Below, one piece after another: positions 8,650 to 16,861 of a DNA stretch of 64,000 bases; position 1 is the first letter of the stretch; each line of letters begins with the position of its first letter. The translations under genes were made by a program, and so were the position numbers. A model generated the notes under the pieces. That model was not told where the DNA came from. It ran no database searches and saw only the letters and a list, made by a program, of their open reading frames with translations. The DNA is from Nocardioides sp. GY 10127 (GTDB lineage: Bacteria; Actinomycetota; Actinomycetes; Propionibacteriales; Nocardioidaceae): positions 124,001 through 188,000 of the forward strand of contig NZ_STGL01000008.1 of assembly GCF_004919085.1 (NCBI RefSeq), given 5' to 3'.

Positions 8650-8755
8650 CCGGGGGGCAGCCGACGAGGCACTCAGCTCCATGGACGCCCCGCCGCCCTA
8701 CAGCTCGCCCGAGCCACACCCCCAGCCGGCCGCGTCACACCCCAGCCCGCCCGCG

Positions 8756-10369
8756 TCACACCCCGCCACGGGAAGACGCGGACCCGGGCCAGATGCCCTG
8801 CTTCCCAGGAGCCAGGACGCCGAGGGGGTCGAGTGCGTCCTTGATCCGGCCGACGGTCCGGCGCAGCGCGCTGTCGTTCGCGTCGTACTGATCCGCGACG
8901 AGGTCCATGAACGCCGGGTGGCTGCGGTACGGCGCGTAGCCGGCCGCGGACGCGTCGGCGACCAGCGCGGGGAAGAGCGCGGCGACGCGGGCGCAGTCGG
9001 CCGGGTCGTCCCGGTCGAAGGCGACGAGCGCGAGGGCGATGGCGTGTCGGGCGTTGAGCGTGAACCCGCCGGCGTAGTCGAACCCCTCGTCCTGGATGCG
9101 CGCCCGCAGGAGGTCGCGCTGCCGCACCGCGTCGGCGCCGGTGGGCGGGCAGACGAGCGAGAAGTCGGTGTGCGCGGGGGTCCCGCCGCGCCAGGCGGCC
9201 ATCTGGATGAGGTCGGTGGACGGGATGCCGAGCTGGGCCCGGTCGGCCGGGTGCACCTCGGCCGGGTCGACGTCCCGGCCGTAGGTGGTGACGCGGAGCG
9301 AGGCGTCGGGCAGGGCCGCCTCGACGGCGGCGCGCACGACGTCCAGCCTGGCCTCGACGAGGGAGGCGGGGCCGTAGAGCGCGAACCGGGCGTTCCAGCG
9401 GCCGGTGCCCATGGCGGCGTTCATCGCGAAGAGCGCGCTCTCGGGGAGCAGCCCGGGGCCGTCGTACCAGGCGGCGCGGGGGCTCACCATCGAGGCGACG
9501 ACGGGCGCGTTGCCGATGACCGCGTTCGACTGGATGGTGCCCTCGAGCATCAGGGGACGCAGGACGTCGACCAGGCCGGCCAGGTCGTCGTCGTGCGGGG
9601 TGGTGAGCATGCAGACGGCGGTGGACTCCGGCCGCGGCGCCAGCCACACCCCGATCTTCGTGACGATGCCCAGGTTGGACTGGAAGAACAACCCGTCGAC
9701 CGACGGCCCGAAGCCGCCCTTGTAGAGGGCGAAGGCGGTGCTGTCCGCCTTCGCGCCCATGCCGGTGCGCACGAGCGTGCCGTCGGCGAGCACCACCTCC
9801 ATGCCGCACTGGAAGGCCGAGTGGTCGCCGTGAGAGGTGTAGCCGAAGCCGCGCTCGAGGGCGTTGCCGAGGACGCTGCCCCAACCGATGTCGGGCACCG
9901 ACGGCATGAGCGAGGAGCCGGTGCTGCGCAGGTGCTCGGCCAGCGCCAGGAACGAGACACCGGGCTCCACGACGACGTAGCCGGTCTCGTCGTCCACCTC
10001 GACGACGGCGTCCATCCGGTGCAGGTCGACGACGACGCTGCCGGGCACCCGCGGGCTCGCGCCTCCGTAGCCGTAGTTGCGCCCCCGGGAGACCGGCCAC
10101 AGCGGGACGCGGTGCTCGCCGGCGAGCCGGACGACCGCCCGGACCTCCTCGACATTGCCGGGCAGCACCACCCCGGCGGGGACGACGGTCGCCTCGCCGA
10201 GGAACGAGAACGGGTCGGCGTGGCCGGCGACGTCCGCGCCGACCAGCACGTGCTCGCGCCCCACCGCGGCGACGAGCGCCTCCTCGACCTCGGGCGCGAG
10301 CCGGGGCGGGCCGTCGGGGAGGACGTCGGCGAGGACGAGGGGTGCCACGGCGGCGGTGCTGGTGCTCAC
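8756..10369 (-). CDS. VAO-family FAD-dependent phenol oxidase (second complete copy)
   Basis: 537-residue vanillyl-alcohol-oxidase-type flavoenzyme. Conserved positions are GRNYGYGG (Tyr101), VPDIGWGS (Asp160), His400 in AHTDFS at the covalent-FAD position, and Tyr481-Arg482 in PYRSH. It ends in ALDPLGVLAPGKQGIWPG like its paralogues at 2-316 and 351-2018, but it is clearly diverged from them (for example TSHGDH instead of TPLGDH). I chose GTG 10369, preceded by GGAG at 5 bases; the ATG at 10429 lies inside the divergent promoter. It is read away from the TetR gene at 10495, which is its likely regulator. Substrate preference may differ from the 351-2018 copy. Confidence 0.88.
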   Translation of the reverse strand: MSTSTAAVAPLVLADVLPDGPPRLAPEVEEALVAAVGREHVLVGADVAGHADPFSFLGEATVVPAGVVLPGNVEEVRAVVRLAGEHRVPLWPVSRGRNYGYGGASPRVPGSVVVDLHRMDAVVEVDDETGYVVVEPGVSFLALAEHLRSTGSSLMPSVPDIGWGSVLGNALERGFGYTSHGDHSAFQCGMEVVLADGTLVRTGMGAKADSTAFALYKGGFGPSVDGLFFQSNLGIVTKIGVWLAPRPESTAVCMLTTPHDDDLAGLVDVLRPLMLEGTIQSNAVIGNAPVVASMVSPRAAWYDGPGLLPESALFAMNAAMGTGRWNARFALYGPASLVEARLDVVRAAVEAALPDASLRVTTYGRDVDPAEVHPADRAQLGIPSTDLIQMAAWRGGTPAHTDFSLVCPPTGADAVRQRDLLRARIQDEGFDYAGGFTLNARHAIALALVAFDRDDPADCARVAALFPALVADASAAGYAPYRSHPAFMDLVADQYDANDSALRRTVGRIKDALDPLGVLAPGKQGIWPGSASSRGGV

Positions 10370-10494
10370 GGGTGCTCCGATCAACGCGGGAGGCCGGAGG
10401 GTGTCCCGGCTCACACAAAATGTGGACACACCTTCGCATTTGCCCCCTCGGTGGTGTCAACGCCCTCGGCCGCCGGACTCCTATGCTGCCGAGC
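10370..10494. promoter_or_regulatory. Divergent promoter region of oxidase and TetR gene
   Basis: Shared control region containing an inverted repeat GTGTCC (10401-10406)/GGACAC (10424-10429) around an A-rich centre, a plausible operator for the TetR at 10495. A -10-like TATGCT at 10482-10487 ends 7 bases before the TetR ATG with no ribosome site, which suggests a leaderless regulator transcript. Confidence 0.45.
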
Positions 10495-11142
10495 ATGACC
10501 TCGAGCCCGACCCCACCCGCGGCGCTGCAGGAGCGCAGCCGCCGCACGCGCCGGGCGCTGCTCGACGCCGGGTTCGGGCTGCTGACCGAGGGCGGCCCCG
10601 AGGCCCTCACGATCGCCGCGGTCTCGAGCCGGGCCGGCGTGGCCACGGGCACCGTCTACCGCCGCTTCGGCGACCGGGACGGCCTGCTCACCGGGCTCCA
10701 GGAGGAGTTCACCACCGAGTTCCGCGAGGACTTCTCGCACCGGATGAGTGCCTCGCGCCTCCGCTCGGGCGCGGCGCCGGCCGAGGCCGTCGAGGTCGCG
10801 GTCCGGGCGTTGGCGGACACCTTCCGCAGCCACGCCACGCTGCTGCGCGTCTTCGTCGTCCTCGGGCTCGCCGACGAGCGGGTGGCCGCCACGGGCGCGC
10901 GCGCCAGCCACGAGGGCGGGCGGGAGCTCCGGGCCCTCCTCGAGCCCTACCTGGACGCCTTCACCGGCCCGGACCCCGAGCACGACGTGGACGTCGCGCA
11001 CCGGCTCGTCTACGCCGCGTGCATGCACCGGGTGGTGCACGGACCGCAGGCGGAGTCCCCCCGCGAGCTCACCTGGGAGCAGCTGACCGACGAGCTCGTG
11101 CGCACCGCCCGGCTGCTGCTGCTCGGCCCCGCGCAGACCTGA
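10495..11142 (+). CDS. TetR/AcrR-family transcriptional regulator
   Basis: 215-residue regulator. The N-terminal TetR helix-turn-helix is at about residues 15-60 (RRALLDAGFGLLTEGG, then SSRAGVATGTVYRRFGDRDGL); the C-terminal ligand-binding domain is mostly helical. It diverges from the VAO-type oxidase at 8756, so it probably represses that gene and itself, with a phenolic substrate as inducer (inference). An in-frame ATG lies 12 bases upstream at 10483, but it overlaps the -10-like element, so ATG 10495 is preferred as a leaderless start. Confidence 0.85.
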   Translation: MTSSPTPPAALQERSRRTRRALLDAGFGLLTEGGPEALTIAAVSSRAGVATGTVYRRFGDRDGLLTGLQEEFTTEFREDFSHRMSASRLRSGAAPAEAVEVAVRALADTFRSHATLLRVFVVLGLADERVAATGARASHEGGRELRALLEPYLDAFTGPDPEHDVDVAHRLVYAACMHRVVHGPQAESPRELTWEQLTDELVRTARLLLLGPAQT

Positions 11143-11348
11143 CGCGGCGCCCGCGCAACCGACTCCCCCTGTCCGCTCAGACGTCCGGATCGCCCTGCGT
11201 GCGTCCGCTCACAGGACGAAAGTCCCCTCCTGTCCACCACAGTGCCGCCACAGTTCCGCGGCCGGGAGCCCACAGACCCCCGCTCCAGCCTCGGGGCCAG
11301 ACGCCCTGCGGATCGGACCTCAGGGCGCTGAGCGAGGAGAGCACCACG

Positions 11349-13274
11349 ATGATGGACACGAGTCGACGGACGCTGCTGAAGGCGGCCGGCGTGACGACGG
11401 TGGGCGGGGTCGTCCTCTCGGCCTGCAGCGCCGGGAGCGACACGAGCTCGGACGACTCCACCAGCAGCGCTGAGGCCTCCTACAGCACCGGCTCCATCGA
11501 GTTCGACGGCTCCCAGTGGAGCTACGACGCCGACAACGACGTCTACTACCAGCTGGGCGCCTACTACGTGACCGACCCGCAGGCCCCCGACATCGAGACG
11601 CTCGCCGTCTTCGTCCCCGGCGCGTACCTGTCGACGAGCAAGAACGACGACGGCACCTACACGGGGACGATCGACACCTCCGGCACCGTCGGCGACTTCA
11701 CCGCCGCGACCGCCCCCATCGTCCTGCCGGTCAACACCCCCGGCTACGCCTCGCAGGCGGCACTGACGTCCTACAGCTACGACACCGTCTCCTCCTACAT
11801 GGAGGCCGGCTTCGTCTACGTCTCCCCCGGGCTGCGCGGCAAGGACACCAACACCGACGACTACGACGGCAACGCGCCGTGGGGCGTGACCGACCTGAAG
11901 TCGGCCGTCCGCTACGTCCGCTACAACGCCGACCTCATCCCCGGCGACACCGAGCGCATCGTCGTCTTCGGTCACTCCGGTGGCGGCGCGCAGTCCTCGA
12001 TCATGGGCAGCAGCGGCGACAGCACCCTCTACACCGACTACCTCACCACGCTCGGTGCGGCGATGGAGGACGCCTCGGGCAAGACCATCTCGGACGCCGT
12101 CAACGGCGTCATGGCCTGGTGCCCGATCACCAGCCTCGACTACGCCAACGCCTCCTACGAGTGGAACATGGGCCAGTTCTCCAGCAGCGGCACACGCAAG
12201 AAGGGCACCTGGACCAAGCAGTACTCCCTCGACCTCGCCGACGCGTGGGCGAGCTACCTGAACCAGCTGAAGATCCGCAACGGCTCCGGGAAGGTCCTGA
12301 CCCTGGAGAAGAGCGACGACGGGCACTACCTCGCGGGCAGCTACTACGACCACGTGGTCTCGGTCGTCGAGGACTCCCTCAACGACTTCCTCTCGGTCAC
12401 CGACTTTCCCTACACCCCGTCCAACTCGTTCATGGCGGGGATGGACACCGGCACCAGCGGCGACTCCTCCGGTGCGCCGAGCGGTGACATGAGCGGCGCG
12501 CCCAGCGGCGACATGTCCGGGGCGCCCGACGGCGACATGCCCAGCGACATGGGCAGCGGTGGGCCCGGCGGCGACATGAGCGGCGCGCCCGGCGGCGACA
12601 TGGGTGACATGGGCGGCGCGGGCGGCACCACGACGTCCACGACCTACAAGACCGTCGAGGCCTACTTCAAGCACCTCAACAAGGGCGGGACCTGGGTGCG
12701 CTACGACGCGGACAGCAACACCGCGACCGTGCTCGACCTCGGCGGCTTCGTGCAGAGCCAGAAGGAGGCCACCAAGGACGTCGGCGCCTTCGACGGCATC
12801 GACCGGGGCGAGACCGAGAACGTGGTCATGGGCAGCGGGGAGGACGGGCTGCACTTCGCCGGCGTCTCGCGCAGCGTCATCCGCGCGAACCAGGGCACCT
12901 ACGCGTCCTACTCCGACTGGAAGTCCTCCTACGCGGCCTCGCAGTACAGCCGCGACTTCAAGAAGACCGACGACGTCGGCGGCGACGTGCTCGACCGCAT
13001 GGACATGTACAACCCGATGTACTACCTGAGCCCCTGGTACAGCGGCTACAAGTCGGCCACCATCACGCCGCACTGGCGCATCCGCACCGGCATCATGCAG
13101 GGCGACACCGCGCTCACCACCGAGATCAACCTGGCGCTCGCGCTCGGCCAGCTCGGCGCCGTGAAGGACGTCGACTTCGCCACCGTCTGGGGCCAGGGCC
13201 ACACGATGGCCGAGCTCACCGGCGACGCCACCGACAACTTCATCTCGTGGGTGAAGGAGACCGTGGCGTCCTGA
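11349..13274 (+). CDS. Exported lipoprotein esterase, subtype-B tannase-like
   Basis: 641-residue exported alpha/beta hydrolase. The N-terminus has a twin-arginine pattern (SRRTLLK) and a lipobox LSAC with Cys26, so it is likely a Tat-exported lipoprotein. The nucleophile is Ser210 in FGHSGGGA. Preceding features (TAPIVLPVNTPGY, VSPGLRGKDT, VTDLKSAVRYVRYN) and the CPITSLDYANASYEW stretch resemble subtype-B tannases, which hydrolyse gallate esters and galloyl glucose. A C-terminal WGQGHTMAEL offers the catalytic His. Oddly, a Gly/Asp/Met/Ala/Pro-rich repeat (GDMSGAPSGDMSGAP type, about residues 375-430) is inserted between nucleophile and His. GAGGAG precedes a double ATG; a 7-bp inverted repeat (11302-11308/11321-11327) lies just upstream. 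Substrate is an inference from similarity; another carboxylic ester is possible. Confidence 0.7.
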   Translation: MMDTSRRTLLKAAGVTTVGGVVLSACSAGSDTSSDDSTSSAEASYSTGSIEFDGSQWSYDADNDVYYQLGAYYVTDPQAPDIETLAVFVPGAYLSTSKNDDGTYTGTIDTSGTVGDFTAATAPIVLPVNTPGYASQAALTSYSYDTVSSYMEAGFVYVSPGLRGKDTNTDDYDGNAPWGVTDLKSAVRYVRYNADLIPGDTERIVVFGHSGGGAQSSIMGSSGDSTLYTDYLTTLGAAMEDASGKTISDAVNGVMAWCPITSLDYANASYEWNMGQFSSSGTRKKGTWTKQYSLDLADAWASYLNQLKIRNGSGKVLTLEKSDDGHYLAGSYYDHVVSVVEDSLNDFLSVTDFPYTPSNSFMAGMDTGTSGDSSGAPSGDMSGAPSGDMSGAPDGDMPSDMGSGGPGGDMSGAPGGDMGDMGGAGGTTTSTTYKTVEAYFKHLNKGGTWVRYDADSNTATVLDLGGFVQSQKEATKDVGAFDGIDRGETENVVMGSGEDGLHFAGVSRSVIRANQGTYASYSDWKSSYAASQYSRDFKKTDDVGGDVLDRMDMYNPMYYLSPWYSGYKSATITPHWRIRTGIMQGDTALTTEINLALALGQLGAVKDVDFATVWGQGHTMAELTGDATDNFISWVKETVAS

Positions 13275-13281
13275 TCCTGCC

Positions 13282-13322
13282 CCCGCCCCCGTCTCCACCC
13301 CGCTCGGGTGGGCGGGGGCGGG
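13282..13322. terminator. Stem-loop terminator after the esterase
   Basis: Inverted repeat with 10-bp arms CCCGCCCCCG (13282-13291) and CGGGGGCGGG (13313-13322), with further pairing inside (CCACCC/GGGTGG). It sits 8 bases after the esterase stop codon. Confidence 0.6.
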
Positions 13323-13345
13323 CCGCGTGCTGCCACCATGACGCC

Positions 13346-14608
13346 GTGGAGGTGTGGACGACGGTCGGGCCGGGCGTGCCGGTCGCGGCACTCACCGCCC
13401 TGCTGGTCGTCGCGTTCGGCCACCCGTCGCCGCGGCGCGAGGCCCTGGTCTCCCTCGGGGCCGTGGCCGCCGTCCTGGCGGTCGGCGCCCTGCCGGCGGC
13501 GGACGCCGCGGACGAGCTGCGCCGGCTGGCACCGGTCGTCGGGTTCCTGCTCGCCGTGCTGGTCGTCGCGGACGTGGCCGCGCGCGCCGGGGTGTTCTCC
13601 GCGGCGGGCGACCTGCTCGCCCGCCGCTGCGCCGGCCCCGACCGGCTGCTGGCGGGAGTCGGGCTCCTGGGCGCGGTCGTCACCAGCGTCCTCAGCCTCG
13701 ACGCGACGGTGCTCCTGCTGATCCCCGTGGCGGTGACGGCCGCGACCTCCCGGGGGTTCTCCCCGCGCCCCGTCGCCCACCTCGGCCTCCGGGTCGCCAA
13801 CTCGGTCTCGATGCTGCTGCCGGTCTCGAACCTCACCACGCTGCTCGCGCTGCCCTGGCTGGGGCTCACCGCGACCGCGTTCGTCGCCCGGACCGCGCCG
13901 GTCATGGCCGTCGTGCTGGTCGTCGAGGTCGTGGCCGTGCGGCTCCTCGCCCCGCGCGGGCCCGTGCCGGCGCCCGCGCCTGCCCCGGCGCCGGCACCGG
14001 TGACCGCCGACGAGCAGCGCCCCGCCCTGGCCGTGCCGGTGACGGTGGTGGTCCTCATGCTGGTCGGCTTCGTCGCCGGCTCGGCGTGGGGCGTCGACCC
14101 CGTGTGGCCGGCCGCGGCCGCGGCGTCGGTGCTGGCCGGCTGGGCGCTGCGCCGGGGCCTGGCGACCGGTCGCGGGCTGGTGAACGCGGCCCACCCCACC
14201 TTCGCGGGCTTCGTCCTGGCGCTGGGGCTCGTCGTCGCGGCCGTGGTCGCCGGGCCGGCCGGGGGCGCGGTGGCCCGACTGCTCCCCCACGGCGCCGGCT
14301 ACGCCGACCTGCTGCTGCTCGCCGGCCTCGGGGCGCTGCTGTCGTGCCTGCTCACCAACCTCTCCGCGACCCTCGTGCTCGCCCCGCTGGTGGCACCGCT
14401 GGGCACCGACGCCCTGCTGGCCACCCTGCTCGGGCTGAGCATCGGGGCCGGCCTCACCGTCTCGGGGTCGCTGGCGACGCTGCTGTGGCGCCGCACCGTC
14501 CGGCGCGTGGGCCTCGACGTCGGGCTCCTCGAGCTCCACCGCGTCTCCCTGGTGGCCACGCCGGTCTCGCTGCTCGCCGCCGTCACGACGCTGTGGGTGC
14601 TGGCGTAG
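13346..14608 (+). CDS. ArsB/CitM-type (ion transporter superfamily) membrane protein
   Basis: 420-residue integral membrane protein with about 10-11 hydrophobic segments. Features match the ArsB/NhaD/CitMHS ion-transporter superfamily: a first half with VVTSVLSLDATVLLLIPVAVTAA and SNLTTLLALPW, and a second half with the pseudo-repeat LLSCLLTNLSATLVLAPLV. The asparagine hairpin motifs (NL-T, TNLSAT) are those of this fold. A Pro/Ala-rich cytoplasmic loop (residues about 210-225) joins the halves. The cargo could be arsenite, a carboxylate or a cation; nothing next to it decides. No arsR or arsC is adjacent, which weakens the arsenite reading. Start GTG 13346 is uncertain; GTG 13352 is also possible. 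Confidence 0.7.
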   Translation: MEVWTTVGPGVPVAALTALLVVAFGHPSPRREALVSLGAVAAVLAVGALPAADAADELRRLAPVVGFLLAVLVVADVAARAGVFSAAGDLLARRCAGPDRLLAGVGLLGAVVTSVLSLDATVLLLIPVAVTAATSRGFSPRPVAHLGLRVANSVSMLLPVSNLTTLLALPWLGLTATAFVARTAPVMAVVLVVEVVAVRLLAPRGPVPAPAPAPAPAPVTADEQRPALAVPVTVVVLMLVGFVAGSAWGVDPVWPAAAAASVLAGWALRRGLATGRGLVNAAHPTFAGFVLALGLVVAAVVAGPAGGAVARLLPHGAGYADLLLLAGLGALLSCLLTNLSATLVLAPLVAPLGTDALLATLLGLSIGAGLTVSGSLATLLWRRTVRRVGLDVGLLELHRVSLVATPVSLLAAVTTLWVLA

Positions 14609-14626
14609 GGGGTCTGCCGGCGTGGA

Positions 14627-14640
14627 GCGGGCGAGCCCGC
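14627..14640. terminator. Short hairpin between convergent genes
   Basis: GCGGGC-GA-GCCCGC lies in the 40-bp gap between the convergent transporter and agmatine deiminase genes. It is a small stem and possibly a weak terminator. Confidence 0.35.
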
Positions 14641-14648
14641 CCGGACGC

Positions 14649-15710
14649 TCAGGGCAGGGCGGGCTGCTGCTGGGTGATGCAGTGGATGCCGCCGCCCCGG
14701 GCGAAGATCGGCCGGGCGTCGACCGAGACCACCTCGCGGCCCGGGTAGGCCTCGGCCAGCACGTCACGGGCGACCGCGTCGCCGGGGTCGTCGAACGCGC
14801 AGGCCACGACGCCGCCGTTGACGACGTGGTGGTTGACGTAGCTGTGGTCCACGAAGCCGCCGGGCTCGCCGGTCGCCGGGTCCGGCTCGTCGCGCAGGCC
14901 CGCGGGCGCGGGCAGGTCGACCAGCCGCCAGTCGGCCGGCAGCCCCGCGGACAGCGCGTCCCGCACCTGCGCGGTGACCGCGTGGTCAGGGTGCTCCGGG
15001 GAGCGCTGGGCGTGCAGCAGCACCACGCCGGGCTCCGGCATCGTCGCCACGATGTCGACGTGCCCGCGGGTGCCGAGCTCCTCGTAGTCCCGGGTGAGCC
15101 CGCGCGGGAGCCACACCACCCGGTCCACGCCCAGCCTGGCCCGCAGCTCGGCCTCGACGTCCGCCTCCACCAGGCCGGGGTTGCGGCCGGGGTCCAGCTG
15201 GACGGTCCGGGTGGCGAGCACGGTGCCCGCGCCGTCCACGTGGATGCCGCCGCCCTCGTTGACCAGGGAGGACGGGAGGACGACCGCCCCCGCCGCCTCC
15301 GCGACGAACCGGCCGATCCGCGCGTCCCGCTCCCACCGCGCCCAGGCCTGTGCGCCCCAGCCGTTGAAGACCCAGTCCACGGCGCCCAGGCGCGGGGTGC
15401 CGCCGCCGGACCCATCGGCCCCGTCGTCGATCACGAAGGTCGGGCCGATGTCGCGCATCCACGCGTCGTCGAGCGGGGCCTCGAGGAGCTCGACGTCCGC
15501 CGAGAGCCACTTCCGCGCCTCGCCGACGGCCACGGGGTCGACGACCATCCGCACCGGCTCGAACGCGGAGACGGCGTGCGCGACCGCGGCCCACGCCGCC
15601 CGGGCCTCGTCCGCCTCCGCGGCGGTCTCGCCCAGCGCGTAGCCGTGCGAGGGCCAGGCCATCCAGGTGCAGGTGTGCGGCGCGGTCTCCGCCGGCATCC
15701 GCCAGGTCAT
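14649..15710 (-). CDS. aguA: Agmatine deiminase
   Basis: 353-residue guanidine-modifying enzyme that should convert agmatine to N-carbamoylputrescine and ammonia. Diagnostic segments are DAWMRDIGPTFV, NEGGGIHVDG, the TRGHVDIV His-Asp region and, near the C-terminus, GGGIHCITQQ with the catalytic Cys344. It starts at ATG 15710, overlapping the stop of the upstream amidase by 4 nt (ATGA). Together the two genes convert agmatine to putrescine without agmatinase. No arginine decarboxylase gene lies in the window, so imported or elsewhere-made agmatine is the likely substrate. Confidence 0.93.
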   Translation of the reverse strand: MTWRMPAETAPHTCTWMAWPSHGYALGETAAEADEARAAWAAVAHAVSAFEPVRMVVDPVAVGEARKWLSADVELLEAPLDDAWMRDIGPTFVIDDGADGSGGGTPRLGAVDWVFNGWGAQAWARWERDARIGRFVAEAAGAVVLPSSLVNEGGGIHVDGAGTVLATRTVQLDPGRNPGLVEADVEAELRARLGVDRVVWLPRGLTRDYEELGTRGHVDIVATMPEPGVVLLHAQRSPEHPDHAVTAQVRDALSAGLPADWRLVDLPAPAGLRDEPDPATGEPGGFVDHSYVNHHVVNGGVVACAFDDPGDAVARDVLAEAYPGREVVSVDARPIFARGGGIHCITQQQPALP

Positions 15711-16771
15711 GCCCGGGCCTCCTCGGCAGCGGTGGCCGGCGCAGTGGCCGGCGAGGTGGACAGCGAGGGGACCGGCGAGGGGACAGGCGAGGGGACCGGC
15801 GTCGTGAGCACCGGCGCGGCCAGGCCCGCGTAGCTGTCGGGGCGGCGGGTGGTGAGGAAGGGGAAGAGCGTGAGCCAGTCGGCGCGCGAGTCGAGGTCGA
15901 GGTCCGCGACGAGCACGGCCTCCTCGTCGCGCGGGGCCCGGGCGAGCACGCGGCCGTAGGGGTCGGCGATGAAGGAGGAGCCGTAGAAGCGGATGAGGCC
16001 CTCGTCCCCGGTGCGGTTGGGGACGACGACGAACAGCCCGTTCGCGATCGCGTGGCCGACGACGACGTGCTCCCACAGCGGGGCGGTGTCGAAGTCGGGG
16101 TGGTCGGGCTCGGAGCCGATGGCGGTCGGGTAGGCCAGGACGTCCGCCCCGCCCAGCGCGTAGAGCCGGGCGACCTCGGGGAACCACTCGTCCCAGCACG
16201 TCGGCAGGCCGAGGGCGGCGCCCAGCGCGGGCACCTGGTGCACCGGGTAGGCGCCCTCGGCCGGGCCGGGGCGGAAGTAGTGGTCCTCGACGTAGCCCTC
16301 GGTGACGGGGATGTGGGTCTTGCGCGTCCGGGCGACCAGGCGGCCCTCGGGGTCGACGAGGATCGCGGTGTTGAAGCCGAGGCCGTCGCCGTACGGCGTC
16401 CCGTCCTCGTCCGCGTCCGCGCGCTCGTAGAGCGAGGCGTGCACGTGGACGCCGTGGCGCCGCGCGGCCGCGGCGGCGAAGGCCAGCGTCGGGCCGTCGA
16501 CCAGGGGCTCGGCGAGCTCGGCGGCGACGCCCTGGGGCTCGGCGAAGGCGGGGTAGCGCGACAGCGTCAGCTCGGGCAGGAAGACGACGCGGGCGCCCTC
16601 GGCGACGGCGAGCGCGATCCCGGCGTCCAGCGCGGCCACGAGCTCGTCGCGGTCCTCGCGCCAGTGGTGCTGGACCAGGCCGACGCGGAGCGTCCCGCGG
16701 CTGCCAGCGGCGCCGCCGGGGTCGGCCACCCTCGCGGGCGACGGCAGGGCGGTGGCGGTGACGAGGTGCAC
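15707..16771 (-). CDS. aguB: N-carbamoylputrescine amidase (carbon-nitrogen hydrolase)
   Basis: 354-residue nitrilase-superfamily enzyme with the Glu-Lys-Cys triad: Glu67 (FLPELTLSRYP), Lys151 (RKTHIPV) and Cys192 (PTCWDEWFPE). These are the forms seen in N-carbamoylputrescine amidases. It should hydrolyse the product of the adjacent agmatine deiminase to putrescine, CO2 and ammonia. The GTG start at 16771 has a GGGAGG site. It extends past the usual ~290 residues at both ends: about 25 extra N-terminal residues and a low-complexity C-terminal tail (PVPSPVPSPVPS, then ATAPATAA) encoded by short imperfect DNA repeats near 15755-15800. The tail is probably dispensable. Confidence 0.9.
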   Translation of the reverse strand: MHLVTATALPSPARVADPGGAAGSRGTLRVGLVQHHWREDRDELVAALDAGIALAVAEGARVVFLPELTLSRYPAFAEPQGVAAELAEPLVDGPTLAFAAAAARRHGVHVHASLYERADADEDGTPYGDGLGFNTAILVDPEGRLVARTRKTHIPVTEGYVEDHYFRPGPAEGAYPVHQVPALGAALGLPTCWDEWFPEVARLYALGGADVLAYPTAIGSEPDHPDFDTAPLWEHVVVGHAIANGLFVVVPNRTGDEGLIRFYGSSFIADPYGRVLARAPRDEEAVLVADLDLDSRADWLTLFPFLTTRRPDSYAGLAAPVLTTPVPSPVPSPVPSLSTSPATAPATAAEEARA

Positions 16772-16823
16772 GGTGGTCCTCCCGGGGAGCGGCGCCGGCG
16801 GGCCCGGCGTCCGTCGAGCACCT

Positions 16824-16844
16824 TAACCGAACGTCATTCGATTA
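16824..16844. promoter_or_regulatory. 21-bp imperfect palindrome, operator of the agmatine operon
   Basis: TAACCGAA (16824-16831) and TTCGATTA (16837-16844) form an inverted repeat with one mismatch and a 5-base centre. It lies in the divergent gap between the agmatine genes and the TetR at 16862, and just before a -10-like TAGGGT (16850-16855) whose end is 6 bases from the TetR ATG. This is a likely TetR operator for autoregulation and control of the agmatine operon. Confidence 0.6.
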
Positions 16845-16861
16845 GGTAGTAGGGTGCCCGC

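Noticed and set aside
13346..14608. Arsenite efflux gene arsB
   Set aside because: Fold fits, but no arsR, arsC or other arsenic gene is nearby, so only the superfamily is called.
13046..15415. Very long minus-strand frame across the transporter and agmatine genes
   Set aside because: Arg/Gln/Gly-rich sequence with no ribosome site or domain; it runs opposite or out of frame to clear genes.
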